Below are positions 42,608 through 52,331 of a DNA stretch of 64,000 bases, piece after piece. Below the pieces are notes generated by a model that had not been told where the DNA came from, made no database searches, and worked only from the letters and a program-made list of their open reading frames with translations. Each line of letters opens with the position of its first letter. The stretch's first letter is position 1. The stretch covers positions 114,854 through 178,853 of the forward strand of contig NKYR01000086.1 in the NCBI GenBank assembly GCA_003184365.1, given 5' to 3'. The stretch is from Evernia prunastri (taxonomy: Eukaryota; Ascomycota; Lecanoromycetes; Lecanorales; Parmeliaceae). The translations under genes and the position numbers were made by a program.

Positions 42608-44077
42608 TTTGTATTTTTGGGTTTGAGCAAGAGACCGCGCGTTGAGGACTCAATGAGTTGTACGTATGTAGGGGGATCTTTCTAGAACCACATTTGATAT
42701 TGGATTCAAAACGGAGCTTTGTCACGCACTCCCTCGTTTTTAGATCTGTCCAACAGTAAGATAAAATCCAAATCGCGCAAGCTGTTGAAGTGTGTTATAT
42801 ACGATGTCCGAATGACTAGCCGAGGAATGAAACAAACAAGCGTTCACTTGTTGATCTGCTTTGCACTGATATGTGAAGGAGATCATCTGCCTATCTATCT
42901 CCGTAAGAAGCCGAGTGCTGTGAGTAGCTTTGAGCATGCTTGTGGTTCAGAGCACAAGCACCAGGACAGGTAAATCTACAAAGGTGAGTTTTCCCTGCTC
43001 TTGCTGTCCTTTGGTGTGTGGTCTCGCAAATCTATTGTCTCTATGACTTTAACAGTTGCGATGCTTTGTCCGTGGAGTTGACATCGATTTTGCAGTTTTC
43101 AATACAAGCTGAATGAATTGTCCCTCCATTGCAGCCAACGACTTCTGCGCTTGCAACTCTGATCGAGATAGTCAAATGAGTAGGCCATTGCTAGTCTACT
43201 TTTATCATTCGTTCCTCGAATGATGGTCTTGACCGACAGAATTGGCGCTTCGCTCTGCATATCCTCAAATCAGAGGGAGTCAGTAATAAGTCATCGTTCA
43301 TTCCACAAACGTCTTTGGATCTGAATCCGGAGTAGCTGAGATATCCTCGAACAATACGGAGCTTCCGAGATAGGCCACAGCGGCAGAGACAAGTCCCGGC
43401 TGCGGGATGGTAGACGCCAATTCTCGTTCAGTCCATGCGCATTGGTGGATTCCCAGTGGCAATGAAGACGGCGAGGAGCCCGAAAGGTCGGACAATACAT
43501 TGAATATCGTTTTTAGTCACGTTTCATGACAGATGCCTGGAATGATTCATGAGCCGGCTCAGGGATCCGCACTCTAAGTGATTGAATTGTGTAGAGGCTG
43601 TAAAGTTTAGTGATCGGAGGAAGGATATCATCGTTGATGTCGGAGTCAACCCGTATCCACAAGAAGATGGCCGTGTTTTCTGCCAGACAATGAAAGTAGA
43701 CTATATCGTTTTCGAATGAAGCTTACTGAATTGACCCAGTATCATGATACCCGTATTAGTACGCTTGAGCGAGGAAAATGGGGTAGTTTTCCTGTACTCG
43801 GGAGGCACACGCTGGCAGAGTTCCTTCGAACGGGGCTGTTGACTAGACGTCACACTCATTATCAACTATTATATTTCTCGTCATGAATCACAAAAGCAAA
43901 GCGATGAAAATAAACATTTATGAGCGCACTTGAATAGATTACCCTGACGCCAACCTCGTGACTCGTGGGAAGGCCATCAGCTGAGGTAAGATACCTTGGG
44001 TAACTGGCGGGACGAACCTCGTTTCACTACTCCTAGTATCTGTCTGAAAATCACAACTATGCCGACGTCAAAGCGTA
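42608..44077. other. intergenic with one unassigned minus-strand exon-like frame
   Basis: A minus-strand frame at 43495-43298 (65 codons, with L-V-S-A-A-V-A-Y-L-G-S-S-V-L-F-E-D-I) has protein-like composition but no recognised family or partner exons. Otherwise nothing is seen in this 1.5-kb stretch. Confidence 0.4.
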
Positions 44078-45120
44078 TTACACAACTTCCCTGATACCTG
44101 CAAAGTGCACCATCTCCATTTCGTCAAGATTGATAAGCCCATGTTCCCTCTCCCTAGCTGTTCCCATCTTGTCCAAAGCGGCTATGTCACCATTAGAGAG
44201 CTGCTCAACACTTGACAATCTCTGGGATGGCTTGTTGCCCCTTGAAAAGTACGAGTATGATGCAAGGCCTCGTCGCATAGAGGCGTACACTTTCAGTGGA
44301 GATGGTATGCGTTTGATCATCGGTCCTAGCGGTGGCAGACATGCTGCGAGAAGACCGATGCAGACTTCGACCGTTGTCCAGAATGAAGGTGGGGTACGAT
44401 TATGGCTGGTTGCGCTTGCGGAGGGATGAAAATAGGCTAGAACATGTCAGTCAGAAGGCAATATAGTCGTAGAGTCATGGCGTGCGTGACCATACCAGTG
44501 AACGTCTTAGCAACGAAACCCAGTCTTACGATACCAAAAACGAGCGAGCTGTTCGGTGTTCAAGTCAGACAGCAAGACCCCTAAAAGACGTTTCGACTCA
44601 CAGCATGCCCAGCATGAAGATACCGCCCAGCCCGACTTTCTCCCTTCGGCTCATCTGCAATGCCCGGATACAAGGATAAGGTAGCGCAAGTATCGCGACG
44701 TCGCCCAACACATCCGTGATCGCGAACCATAACGCTAGCCACTCCTGCGGCGCACAAGGATGGCCGTGGTTAGAGTCAGCGCCGCATGTGAACGCCTCCA
44801 TAAACATGAATATGAGACCCTATAGGGTAATGAGGACGATGAGAAGGTTGTTGAGGATGCGAAACGTTCTACGCTGGTAAAATATCCGACGGTAAAAGAA
44901 GAGAACACTGAGTTTGATAGAGCTGTATGTGAACTTCTCGACTATCAAGGTGGCGTAGTCGATCTGTTGAGATATCTTAGCCAGTCGACCACTTGTTGTT
45001 GCTAAAGGTAGAGCATTGCGCTGACAGCCCTGACAACGTACCTTGCTTTCATTGGCCACGCGCCAGTCAACAGTCGGTTGACTATCTCTGCCAAGTTCCC
45101 CTAGGATGGCCCCTTTGGAC
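44078..45120 (-). pseudogene. SAT4/rhodopsin-like integral membrane protein with one in-frame stop
   Basis: Exons read on the minus strand: ...-45042, 44963-44602, 44548-44496 and 44436-44078. All junctions keep phase (GTACGT, GTGAGT and GTATGG donors). They encode S-S-I-K-L-S-V-L-F-F-Y-R-R-I-F, F-R-I-L-N-N-L-L-I-V-L-I-T-L-[stop]-G-L-I-F-M-F, W-L-A-L-W-F-A-I-T-D-V-L-G-D-V-A, R-R-E-K-V-G-L-G-G-I-F-M-L-G-M-L, G-I-V-R-L-G-F-V and S-F-W-T-T-V-E-V-C-I-G-L-L-A-A-C-L-P. This is the order of the fungal SAT4 (PF20684-like) seven-helix family. The stop is TAG at 44822-44820, where relatives usually have Trp, so a single TGG-to-TAG change explains it. Everything downstream remains open for about 200 codons. 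The 5' exons, with the first helices, are not resolved. It is either a very recent pseudogene, an assembly error or a tolerated stop. Confidence 0.7.
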
Positions 45121-46245
45121 GGGAACAGGGACAGTCAGCACAGTTTTGCGGCATTTGCACACCTAATTAGGGCAGAGGATTCCTTGAGCCTAACCCGTAA
45201 TCTGGTTGGCACATTGTGCAAAGACCGCGGCACAAGAAGTCCTGGAGAACGCCCTCATCCTGTCCTCGAAACGCAGTCCTCTAGTGGAGGGACCCTCGAA
45301 TTATCTTGCGTGAGCGTATCTTGTAATCTTACACTGAGCTTTAGACACTTCTTAAGAACTGAAGTCCCGAAATGAGCTCGAGCCAGATGTAACTCCGACG
45401 CATCTTTAAGCACATTGTTCGGGCTACCTTTCATGCAGGGAATTAAGTACAACCATACCCGAGATCTGGACGCAATCTTTGGCCGAAACTGTGCCGTTGT
45501 GTGACAGCCACATTTACTCACCATTGACGAGATTGATCGTCGATTTAAGTTCTCAATGAGTCACTTCGTCAAACATATCTGTCGAAGAACATGGAACTTT
45601 GTAGAAACGTGACATCCATTCTGCAGTAGGACTACATCCCGCAGAGAGTCGTAGAGTAACGAATCCCACTGATTGGGTCCTTGTCTCCATATCTAAGACT
45701 TGTATGCTAATAGAGATCATTTTTCAAAGTCTAAAGCTCGCAAAGATACTACTGCGAAGAGAAACACTCCCTCAGTTTTTATCAAAATGCTCTCATATCC
45801 TGATTCATTGGGGTAATTTGATCCGTTTCTTCGACAGAAGGCGCAGATGAGGATGGGGCAACACAGATAGAGAGACGTCGCGTTTTCCATCGAGGCAACC
45901 CTGTTATTCTCATTCGGCCACCGTTGGTTTCAGCTAGAGATGTCGTTCATGGCGACTAAACAATTTGTACCTTTCGAGTAGGTCATCAACGCCTACTCGT
46001 ACGAAGTCTATGGGGGAGCGAGGGGGAGGTATGATCAAAACCTTCGGTCCGGCAATATAATGATCCGAACCACCCCCCGAAAGTAGCCGTACTTAAGTAC
46101 TATCAGTCGGTCAATGAACAACGAATTGGACCGCGTCTGTCTCGCACACGCGTATTAGCCGAAGCTTCTTGATCCAATAGTACTCAATGTTCTCTGAATA
46201 ACTTCAAAATTCGGTCACGGTCGCCCTCGGCTTTTCCACAACTCA
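45121..46245. other. intergenic; 5' exons of the SAT4-like gene may extend here
   Basis: The minus-strand frame 45524-45255 could include upstream exon material of the SAT4-like gene, but I could not find matching helices. 45.6-46.2 kb shows no coding signal and precedes dad3. Confidence 0.4.
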
Positions 46246-46605
46246 ATGGCAGATCCTCTTCCCCCCTCCGATCACTCCGCCGGGTGCAGTCCTCTAGAGC
46301 AGGAAGTCCTAGACGAATATGCGCTTCTCCTTGACAATCTAAACAAAGTACGCTCCGCCTTTCCTGCTCTCTCATTCTCTCAACATCCCTGGCATCTCCG
46401 AGCCTGATCGCTAACTTGAGCGATGTCCTAGCTCTCCGCAGTCCTCTCCTCCCTTGCCGAACGGCCCACCGCGGAGGTCCTGGATGGTCTACGGATGTTG
46501 GAGAGGAAGACGAGTCTGGTGTGCACGTTGCTGAAGGCAAGCGTGTACAGCATTGTGTTGCAGCAGCAGATCTATGGCGGGGAGGAAGGAGAGGGACAGG
46601 GATAG
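46246..46605 (+). CDS. dad3: DASH complex subunit Dad3
   Basis: Two exons, 46246-46347 and 46432-46605, joined across an 84-bp GTACGC...CCTAG intron, give 91 aa, the usual Dad3 length. Sequence landmarks are S-P-L-E-Q-E-V-L-D-E-Y-A-L-L-L-D-N-L-N-K before the junction. After it come P-T-A-E-V-L-D-G-L-R-M-L-E-R-K-T-S-L-V and L-L-K-A-S-V-Y-S-I-V-L-Q-Q-Q-I. This small helical protein is part of the ten-subunit DASH/Dam1 ring that couples kinetochores to spindle microtubules. The frame is too short and spliced to appear as a long ORF, and larger antisense frames across it are shadows. Confidence in identity is high because the second exon matches the family closely. Confidence 0.93.
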
Positions 46606-46844
46606 TGATTGCCGAGATGAGCGAGGAAGAGGGCGCTTGGGATTCATTACTTGGAGTCAAAAAGGGGGCCGGCATAGAGAGATACCCATCAGGATGAGTG
46701 AGCGTGTCGATTGAAGGACATTCCGAGGTCTACGGCTAGACGAGCAGAAAAGTGTGATGGATCTGACGAAGACGGTGGAAGCTCTCATGCATCCTCGACG
46801 CCTCGCCATGATGCATTATGTACAACAATTTATATGATACAATG

Positions 46845-48100
46845 CTATACGTTTCCACCATAATACACCTTGCGTACATCCACCAATTTCTTCCCGAGGC
46901 CCCTTGCTACCTCATCCGGTATCTTCTGGCTCACCAGCGCCTGAAAGGTCGCTTTGATGGTGTTCATAGGATTGCGTGACCGTGTCACGCGTGCTGCTAG
47001 ATCCGATATTCCTGCGCACCGGCACATTTCGAAGATTTTGTCCTGACAGCGGATTCCAAAACCTAAGTACGATTTCAGCGCGATCCAATTCATTATTCAC
47101 GAATGCACATACCTGGCGGTCTCGTCATCAACTCTAACTCCACAGCGCCCATCTTCACCTTCACATCTCCATAGATTGTTCGATCCTCATAACGAGGTAT
47201 AGGCTGCACATTCCGTATCGCTGCATAATGCGCCTGCCTCCTCGCGTCCTCCGCCTCTGTAGATTTGCCCTCCCCAATTCCAAGCAATCCCCTCCCATTT
47301 CCCGCAACTGTCAGGTAATAGATGCTCTGTATCTTTCCCATTCTTGTCTGATTGACAACCCTATGTACGACCAAGTTCTTCACTCTGAACCTCTTAATCT
47401 CATCTAGAGAGAATCCCGTTTGCCGCATCAATCTCTTCATCGCAGGATCGATTTCAACTTCACCTGGCTTGCCGACTCCGGTCTGTTTCAATGCTGCAAG
47501 TCCCTTGGGTATACTCGGTGCCAGCGAGCTGACCGGGTTCCGCTCTGCCTCCTCTTTGCCCACTGTCAACCGCATGTTGTCTATAAACTTCATGTAGTCT
47601 AACTTCGAAGCATCCTCAGGCGTCTCTTCTATAAACTTGACAAAATCCTCCGCTATCTCGTCTTCATTCTTATACCGTAGCTTCGGGTCGTAATTTTCCT
47701 CCGGTGCTCGGACAGGCTTATCAATTACAGGGTGGATGGTCGCGAAATCATCATAGTATTCGAAAGCCCACGGATCATCTCGCCTGGTAGCCTGCTCAGC
47801 AAGGTCTTTTGGATCTATGGCTGCCTCTCCGGCTTCAATTGCGGCGAGCTGGGCTGGGGTGTATTTGAAGTGTGTAGATAGCTTTTTCTTGTCCTCTTCG
47901 GAGTAGCGTTTGAAGTCATCGGCAGTAGTAGGTATTCTGACATCGTTCTTGCGTGAAATGTCTCTGGGCGCTCTGGTGGGTAGCTTTGGAAGGTCAGGGC
48001 GTTGGTGAAGTCGTTTCGAGGAGTGTATCTTCCGTCGCAGAAATCGAATGGGCACAGTAGACTTGGAGAAGAGGCAACGTAGAGGAGCAGGACCACTCAT
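46845..48100 (-). CDS. mrps5: mitochondrial small-subunit ribosomal protein uS5m
   Basis: Two exons on the minus strand, 48100-47113 and 47062-46845, give 401 aa. The start at 48100 gives M-S-G-P-A-P-L-R-C-L-F-S-K plus an Arg-rich segment with few acidic residues, as expected of a mitochondrial presequence. The S5 double-stranded-RNA-binding fold begins at F-R-V-K-N-L-V-V-H-R-V-V-N-Q-T-R-M-G-K. It continues through L-T-V-A-G-N-G-R-G-L-L-G-I-G-E-G-K. The S5 C-terminal domain spans the junction (R-P-P-G-F-G-I-R) and contains A-G-I-S-D-L-A-A-R-V, then N-P-M-N-T-I-K-A-T-F-Q-A-L, K-K-L-V-D-V-R-K-V-Y. It functions in the decoding-site region of the mitoribosome small subunit. It is divergent from trm2 with a 187-bp gap. 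Confidence 0.95.
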
Positions 48101-48287
48101 GTCCGCTTTGGAAGCCGAGAGCGTTACCACCAATCACCTTTGCAATCGTTCTGCAAGCCGCTGATACGACTGGATTCAGATCGAGCGATACTCAAGCAAA
48201 AAATACGCGCGCGCTTCAGCGTTCGTAACAAAGGGAAAGTTTGCCGAAACATGAATTTCACCATATTTTCGCGAGCGTGTCGTGACA
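48101..48287. promoter_or_regulatory. short bidirectional promoter, uS5m / trm2
   Basis: These 187 bp separate the start codons of two RNA/translation genes transcribed in opposite directions. CGCGCG occurs near 48209-48214. No named factor site can be assigned. Confidence 0.5.
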
Positions 48288-50072
48288 ATGCTAGGGCAGT
48301 TGAAGACTCCTCTAGTAGTAAACTGTATGTCCTTCAGGTTTAGCAACAAGTTCTCGAAAGTTCAAGGGATCGTTGCGATGACAAAGAAGCCTTATCACCA
48401 AGGCAAAGCTGCGAAGCGCCAAAGACTTGCATCGAAGCCTGTTAATGATGGAACAAATGAGGTGGTGCTCCTGGCGGACATCAAAGCACTGTTGTCACGA
48501 GATCGAGGACCAAATCGAGCACAAACAGACAACGGTATTGGTGACGGAGAACCGTCGGAAATCATCTCATACTCTCCGCCAGAGCGTTTCACGGATGTCG
48601 AAGTGGAGATATCTGAACTTTCATCTACTGGTGACGGCCTGGGTCTTTCGTCCACGTCTGATCATGTCTATGTCGTACCGTTTACAGTGCCTGGTGATCT
48701 TGTGCAAGCAAAGGTCATCAATTCATTTCCCCAGGCGCATTATACTTTGACAGACTTCATTAAAGTCATTACACCTGCACCTCAGCGCGATGATAGTCTC
48801 GCTAAATGCCCGTATTTTGCCAAATGTGCGGGCTGTCAGATTCAGATGCTGCCATATGAGCTGCAACTACAACACAAGAAGACCATTGTTGAGAAGGCGT
48901 ATCGCAATTTCTCTGGCTTGACACCAAATGTCATCCCAGCTGTTGGTGATACAATTGGATCACCTCTACAGTATGGGTATCGTACGAAGTTGACGCCACA
49001 TTTCGACGGACCGCCAGGGAGCATGACGAGGAAAGCAAAGCGCAGCGATCCATCAGAGCGGAAAGGGTTTGAGGAAGTCCCACCAATAGGCTTCCAGCTG
49101 AAGGGTACTCGCAAGACAATTGACATAGAGGACTGCCCGATCGGTACTGATGTCGTCAGAGAAGGTATGAGGACTGAGCGAAAGCGAATTAGTGAAGAGA
49201 TTGCGACTTACACAAAGGGCGCAACGGTTCTGCTAAGAGAGAACACCATAAGGAGGCCAAAAGTGCAACCAGAGCACGAAAGACAAGACTCAAATCCCAA
49301 TCAAGCTGACAATGAAGATGTGCCATCGGATTCAGAGCTTACGTCAAGCACTAAAAATGGACTCAATGGTGCACCGAGCGAGGCCAATGTGAACCGTAGC
49401 CCTCTCGAGCGTTCTCTGTACACTGAAGAGAAGACCTGCATAAACGATCAAAGAGCTACCTCGATAGAGTACATCGATGACTTCGAATTCAGAAATACAG
49501 CTGGGGCTTTCTTTCAAAACAATAACTCAATCCTGCCTAAATTTACAGACTACATCCGCAAGCGTATCATTCCAGATCCATCAAAAGAGAAGGAGAACCC
49601 TATTAAATATCTGATCGATGCGTACTGCGGCTCTGGGCTCTTTACAATTACTCTCTCATCACTATTTTCGTCGTCGATGGGTATCGACATTGCAGGCGCC
49701 TCTATTGTCTCCGCCAGGGAGAATGCCGCCGCTAACAAAGTGTCCAACACATCGTTCATGACCGCAGATGCATCCAAGCTTTTTGAGGAAGTGACATACC
49801 CACCCGAGAAGACCGTTGTGATAATTGATCCGCCTAGGAAAGGTTGCGACGATCCTTTTCTACAGCAGCTGCTCAAATTTGGCCCTCGCAGAGTAGTCTA
49901 TGTCAGCTGTAACGTACATACACAAGCCCGAGATATAGGAGTTCTGGTCGAAGGAAGGGGAGACTGCAGATACGAGATTGAGAGTCTTCAGGGGTTTGAC
50001 TTCTTCCCGCAGACCGGTCATGTCGAAGGAGTCGCTATACTTGCTCGGGCTACGGTTCCCAGCGGTGGCTAG
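48288..50072 (+). CDS. trm2: tRNA (uracil-5-)-methyltransferase Trm2
   Basis: A single exon of 594 aa counted from the first in-frame ATG at 48288. Order of features: a basic N-terminal segment; a TRAM domain (V-E-V-E-I-S-E-L-S-S-T-G-D-G-L-G through P-G-D-L-V-Q-A-K-V, about 104-146); and a Cys cluster, C-P-Y-F-A-K-C-A-G-C (about 173-182), like the Fe-S site of the RumA/TrmA group. The Rossmann-fold methyltransferase has D-A-Y-C-G-S-G-L-F (SAM loop), I-D-P-P-R-K-G-C and the nucleophile Y-V-S-C-N (C541). The general base region is G-H-V-E-G-V-A. The enzyme makes 5-methyluridine at position 54 in the tRNA T-loop. The Met-rich start leaves room for alternative initiation (M14 and M33), which might produce nuclear or mitochondrial forms. 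Confidence 0.95.
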   Translation: MLGQLKTPLVVNCMSFRFSNKFSKVQGIVAMTKKPYHQGKAAKRQRLASKPVNDGTNEVVLLADIKALLSRDRGPNRAQTDNGIGDGEPSEIISYSPPERFTDVEVEISELSSTGDGLGLSSTSDHVYVVPFTVPGDLVQAKVINSFPQAHYTLTDFIKVITPAPQRDDSLAKCPYFAKCAGCQIQMLPYELQLQHKKTIVEKAYRNFSGLTPNVIPAVGDTIGSPLQYGYRTKLTPHFDGPPGSMTRKAKRSDPSERKGFEEVPPIGFQLKGTRKTIDIEDCPIGTDVVREGMRTERKRISEEIATYTKGATVLLRENTIRRPKVQPEHERQDSNPNQADNEDVPSDSELTSSTKNGLNGAPSEANVNRSPLERSLYTEEKTCINDQRATSIEYIDDFEFRNTAGAFFQNNNSILPKFTDYIRKRIIPDPSKEKENPIKYLIDAYCGSGLFTITLSSLFSSSMGIDIAGASIVSARENAAANKVSNTSFMTADASKLFEEVTYPPEKTVVIIDPPRKGCDDPFLQQLLKFGPRRVVYVSCNVHTQARDIGVLVEGRGDCRYEIESLQGFDFFPQTGHVEGVAILARATVPSGG

Positions 50073-50416
50073 TTGATTTTATCTCTGGTCCCTCACGAGC
50101 CAGTTGCTTCTCTCAGGATGCCTTCGGCAACGTGCCTGCGTTTGAGTCCTCGCTTTTGAACCCATAGGGATCCCTGTACGGCTCCCGGAATTGAGCAGAA
50201 GGCAGGAGATCAAAGTGATTTTTCACCATTTTGAATCCTTCCAAGAATGCCTTGATACCTGCTAAGCATTGCATTTTGGGCGCTATTTGCAAGGATACTC
50301 GAAAGCTTGGCCATTCAATCTTGTCAATGAAGTTCCTCATATTCGCTCAAAAGCTTATGCTAGGCTACCGCATTTAGGAGCTAAGCCTAATGCAACGATC
50401 AAGTCCTTGGATGTGG

Positions 50417-50450
<34 letters not shown>

Positions 50451-50590
50451 AATATTCCAATTTCTTGGAAAATGGAATTTCCAGTTGCTATAAAGTCTTC
50501 AGAGCTGGCTTTCTTTTCACCCTTCCTCAACCTCACCTCAACACCCACCATAAGTCTTAGACACAATCTCAAGAAACGCATCTCAACAAC
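50073..50590. other. intergenic with poly(T) tract
   Basis: Spacer between trm2 and the secreted-protein gene. It contains a 31-bp T run at 50419-50449 and, at 50520-50590, a pyrimidine/CA-rich leader typical of highly expressed fungal genes. Confidence 0.6.
50419..50449. repeat. poly(T) tract, 31 bp
   Basis: Uninterrupted T run about 140 bp upstream of the start codon of the secreted-protein gene. Long poly(dT) tracts exclude nucleosomes in fungal promoters, so a promoter role is plausible but not shown. Confidence 0.9.
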
Positions 50591-51658
50591 ATGCAGGACA
50601 GTTTGAGCCATCTCTTCCTGGCCTCTGGCCTCGCAGCCTCTCTAGTCACAGCGTCACTCAATGAAACCGCCGCAGTGAACACTTCCACGCCCACCACCAT
50701 GGTCACCATAACGTCTATGACACCTGCTGTCAGCGTGACTCACATCACAACCTTTACTGATTCCATCCCCGTCGACACTTCTTTCATCGCATTTCTTCCT
50801 CCACTTGTTCCTACCCAGACTTTCGCGGAGAACGTCTTGCTTGATGCTGTCCCAACCACCAGTCCAGTAATCTCCGTCGCCTCTGCCACCAAAGTCGCAG
50901 ACCCAACCCTCGGTTCCGTCGGTATCCTCAACGGCATCCCCATCCTCAACGACACCACTCCCGTCAAAGCTGCCGTCGGCATTGAACCCCACGTCTTCGG
51001 AGACACCAAAGGCAACGACATCTACAACCAACCCTGGAACACGTCCTACCCCGGGCCCATCCACGACGGCGACTGGTTCAAGTACCTCGAGGTCTGGGAC
51101 CCGGTCTGGTGGTCCACGAACCTCGACTCCCTGCGCCAGACCTCCTGCACCTGCTCCGCCGACGACTTCTACACCAACCCGCGCGCCGAGATCGCCGCCT
51201 ACATGAACTTCGAATACTACTCCCACCAGCTCGGCAACACCTACTCCATCGACTGGATCTGCGGGCCCACGCCGTCCGCCATGGACATCAAGTCGCGGCA
51301 CACGAGCGGGAAGCACCTGTCGGAGCACTGCTGGAGCATGGCCGGCGGCGAGTTCCCGGACGACCACCGCGCGGAGCCCATGGACAAGCAGTGGTTCTGC
51401 GACGCGGACGAGGAGCTCTGCGTCAAGCCGTGGCGTTACGGCCAGCGGGAGCTGAAGTTCTACGGGCACAAGAGGAACTACGACCGTGACGGCGTGCATA
51501 CTTGGGCCGAGACTCGGCGCGTCGTGGCCGATGTGTGCGAGCCCATCTGCAAGGACAAGTTCCTGATGAAGTACGATGATTTCAGTCACCATCAGCCGAG
51601 CTTTGTGACCGCTTACTTCCCGCCCAAGCCGATTGATTTGACGATTATTGGAGATTGA
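50591..51658 (+). CDS. secreted Cys-rich protein with Thr/Ser-rich N-terminal region, family not recognised
   Basis: A single exon of 355 aa. The N terminus looks like a signal peptide (L-F-L-A-S-G-L-A-A-S-L-V-T-A-S, residues about 8-22), followed by a Thr/Ser/Val-rich region to about residue 110 that is probably O-glycosylated. The C-terminal 215 residues are compact and rich in Trp, Tyr and His. They contain eight cysteines, including T-S-C-T-C-S, W-F-C-D-A-D-E-E-L-C-V and V-C-E-P-I-C, consistent with four disulfides. There are several N-x-S/T sites. No GPI signal or catalytic motif is recognised. It could be a cell-wall or extracellular fungal-specific protein or an effector-like protein. 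G+C at third positions rises sharply in the C-terminal half, which also opens a 312-codon antisense frame. No splice sites are needed. Confidence 0.78.
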   Translation: MQDSLSHLFLASGLAASLVTASLNETAAVNTSTPTTMVTITSMTPAVSVTHITTFTDSIPVDTSFIAFLPPLVPTQTFAENVLLDAVPTTSPVISVASATKVADPTLGSVGILNGIPILNDTTPVKAAVGIEPHVFGDTKGNDIYNQPWNTSYPGPIHDGDWFKYLEVWDPVWWSTNLDSLRQTSCTCSADDFYTNPRAEIAAYMNFEYYSHQLGNTYSIDWICGPTPSAMDIKSRHTSGKHLSEHCWSMAGGEFPDDHRAEPMDKQWFCDADEELCVKPWRYGQRELKFYGHKRNYDRDGVHTWAETRRVVADVCEPICKDKFLMKYDDFSHHQPSFVTAYFPPKPIDLTIIGD

Positions 51659-51700
51659 GGGTGAGGATGGAGAGATTATCTGCGCTGGTTGAGATATTTT

Positions 51701-51886
51701 GCTTTGATGCTGGCTGCTTGGAAAGAATCGGGCGCTTTTGGGTCGGTCCGGATATTAGACTGTCTTGTCTAGTGCCTTAGATACATGTATTTCGCTTTGA
51801 TGCTGGCTGCGTGGAAAGAATCGGGCGCGTTTGGGTCGGTTTGGATATTAGACTGTCTTGTCTAGTGCCTTAGATACATATATTAG
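51701..51886 (+). repeat. tandem duplication, two 93-bp copies
   Basis: Copy 1 begins GCTTTGATGCTGGCTGC at 51701 and copy 2 at 51794. The two differ at only a few positions (for example CTTGG/CGTGG, GCTTTT/GCGTTT, TCCGG/TTTGG). It lies directly after the stop of the secreted-protein gene, so it probably duplicates 3' UTR or terminator sequence. Confidence 0.92.
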
Positions 51887-52331
51887 ATACGAATACATTA
51901 TTGATTGGTAAATTACCCGCTTTGAAAGTTGTGCAATGACGCGTATCACATTAGCTTTTGTCCAACTCGAAGGATAGCAGAGATGTTCCACGGGAAGACA
52001 AAGACGACCTGTCTTGGACCATGGGTCTGTATGGATCTACAGCGTTGAAAATAAATGATTTGGTATGTACAATTTCGTGTAAATGATGCGCCATATTCAC
52101 ACATCCGTTTCTTTCCTTTACCCCACGCTATGCAAGACTCGCAGTTGCTTCTCTTCTCGTGAAGGAGGGCTTCCTAGAACCTGTATCACAGTGTGTATCC
52201 AGCGTGATGTCGGTCGCATGGTTTAGTAATGGATGGCTACTGTAAAATAGCTTTTTGCTATCCAGGTGTTGGGGTATTGACCTCTTAGCCCTTTATCCTC
52301 GGCAAGTGTTGCAGGTAGCCGTACTCCATCA
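51887..52331. other. intergenic between convergent genes
   Basis: AT-rich spacer between the 3' ends of the secreted-protein gene and the PPR gene. Nothing recognised. Confidence 0.6.

Noticed and set aside
50654..51592. 312-codon minus-strand frame
   Set aside because: Antisense to the secreted-protein gene; it arises from high GC3. Repetitive V-G-D-G-V composition, no family resemblance.
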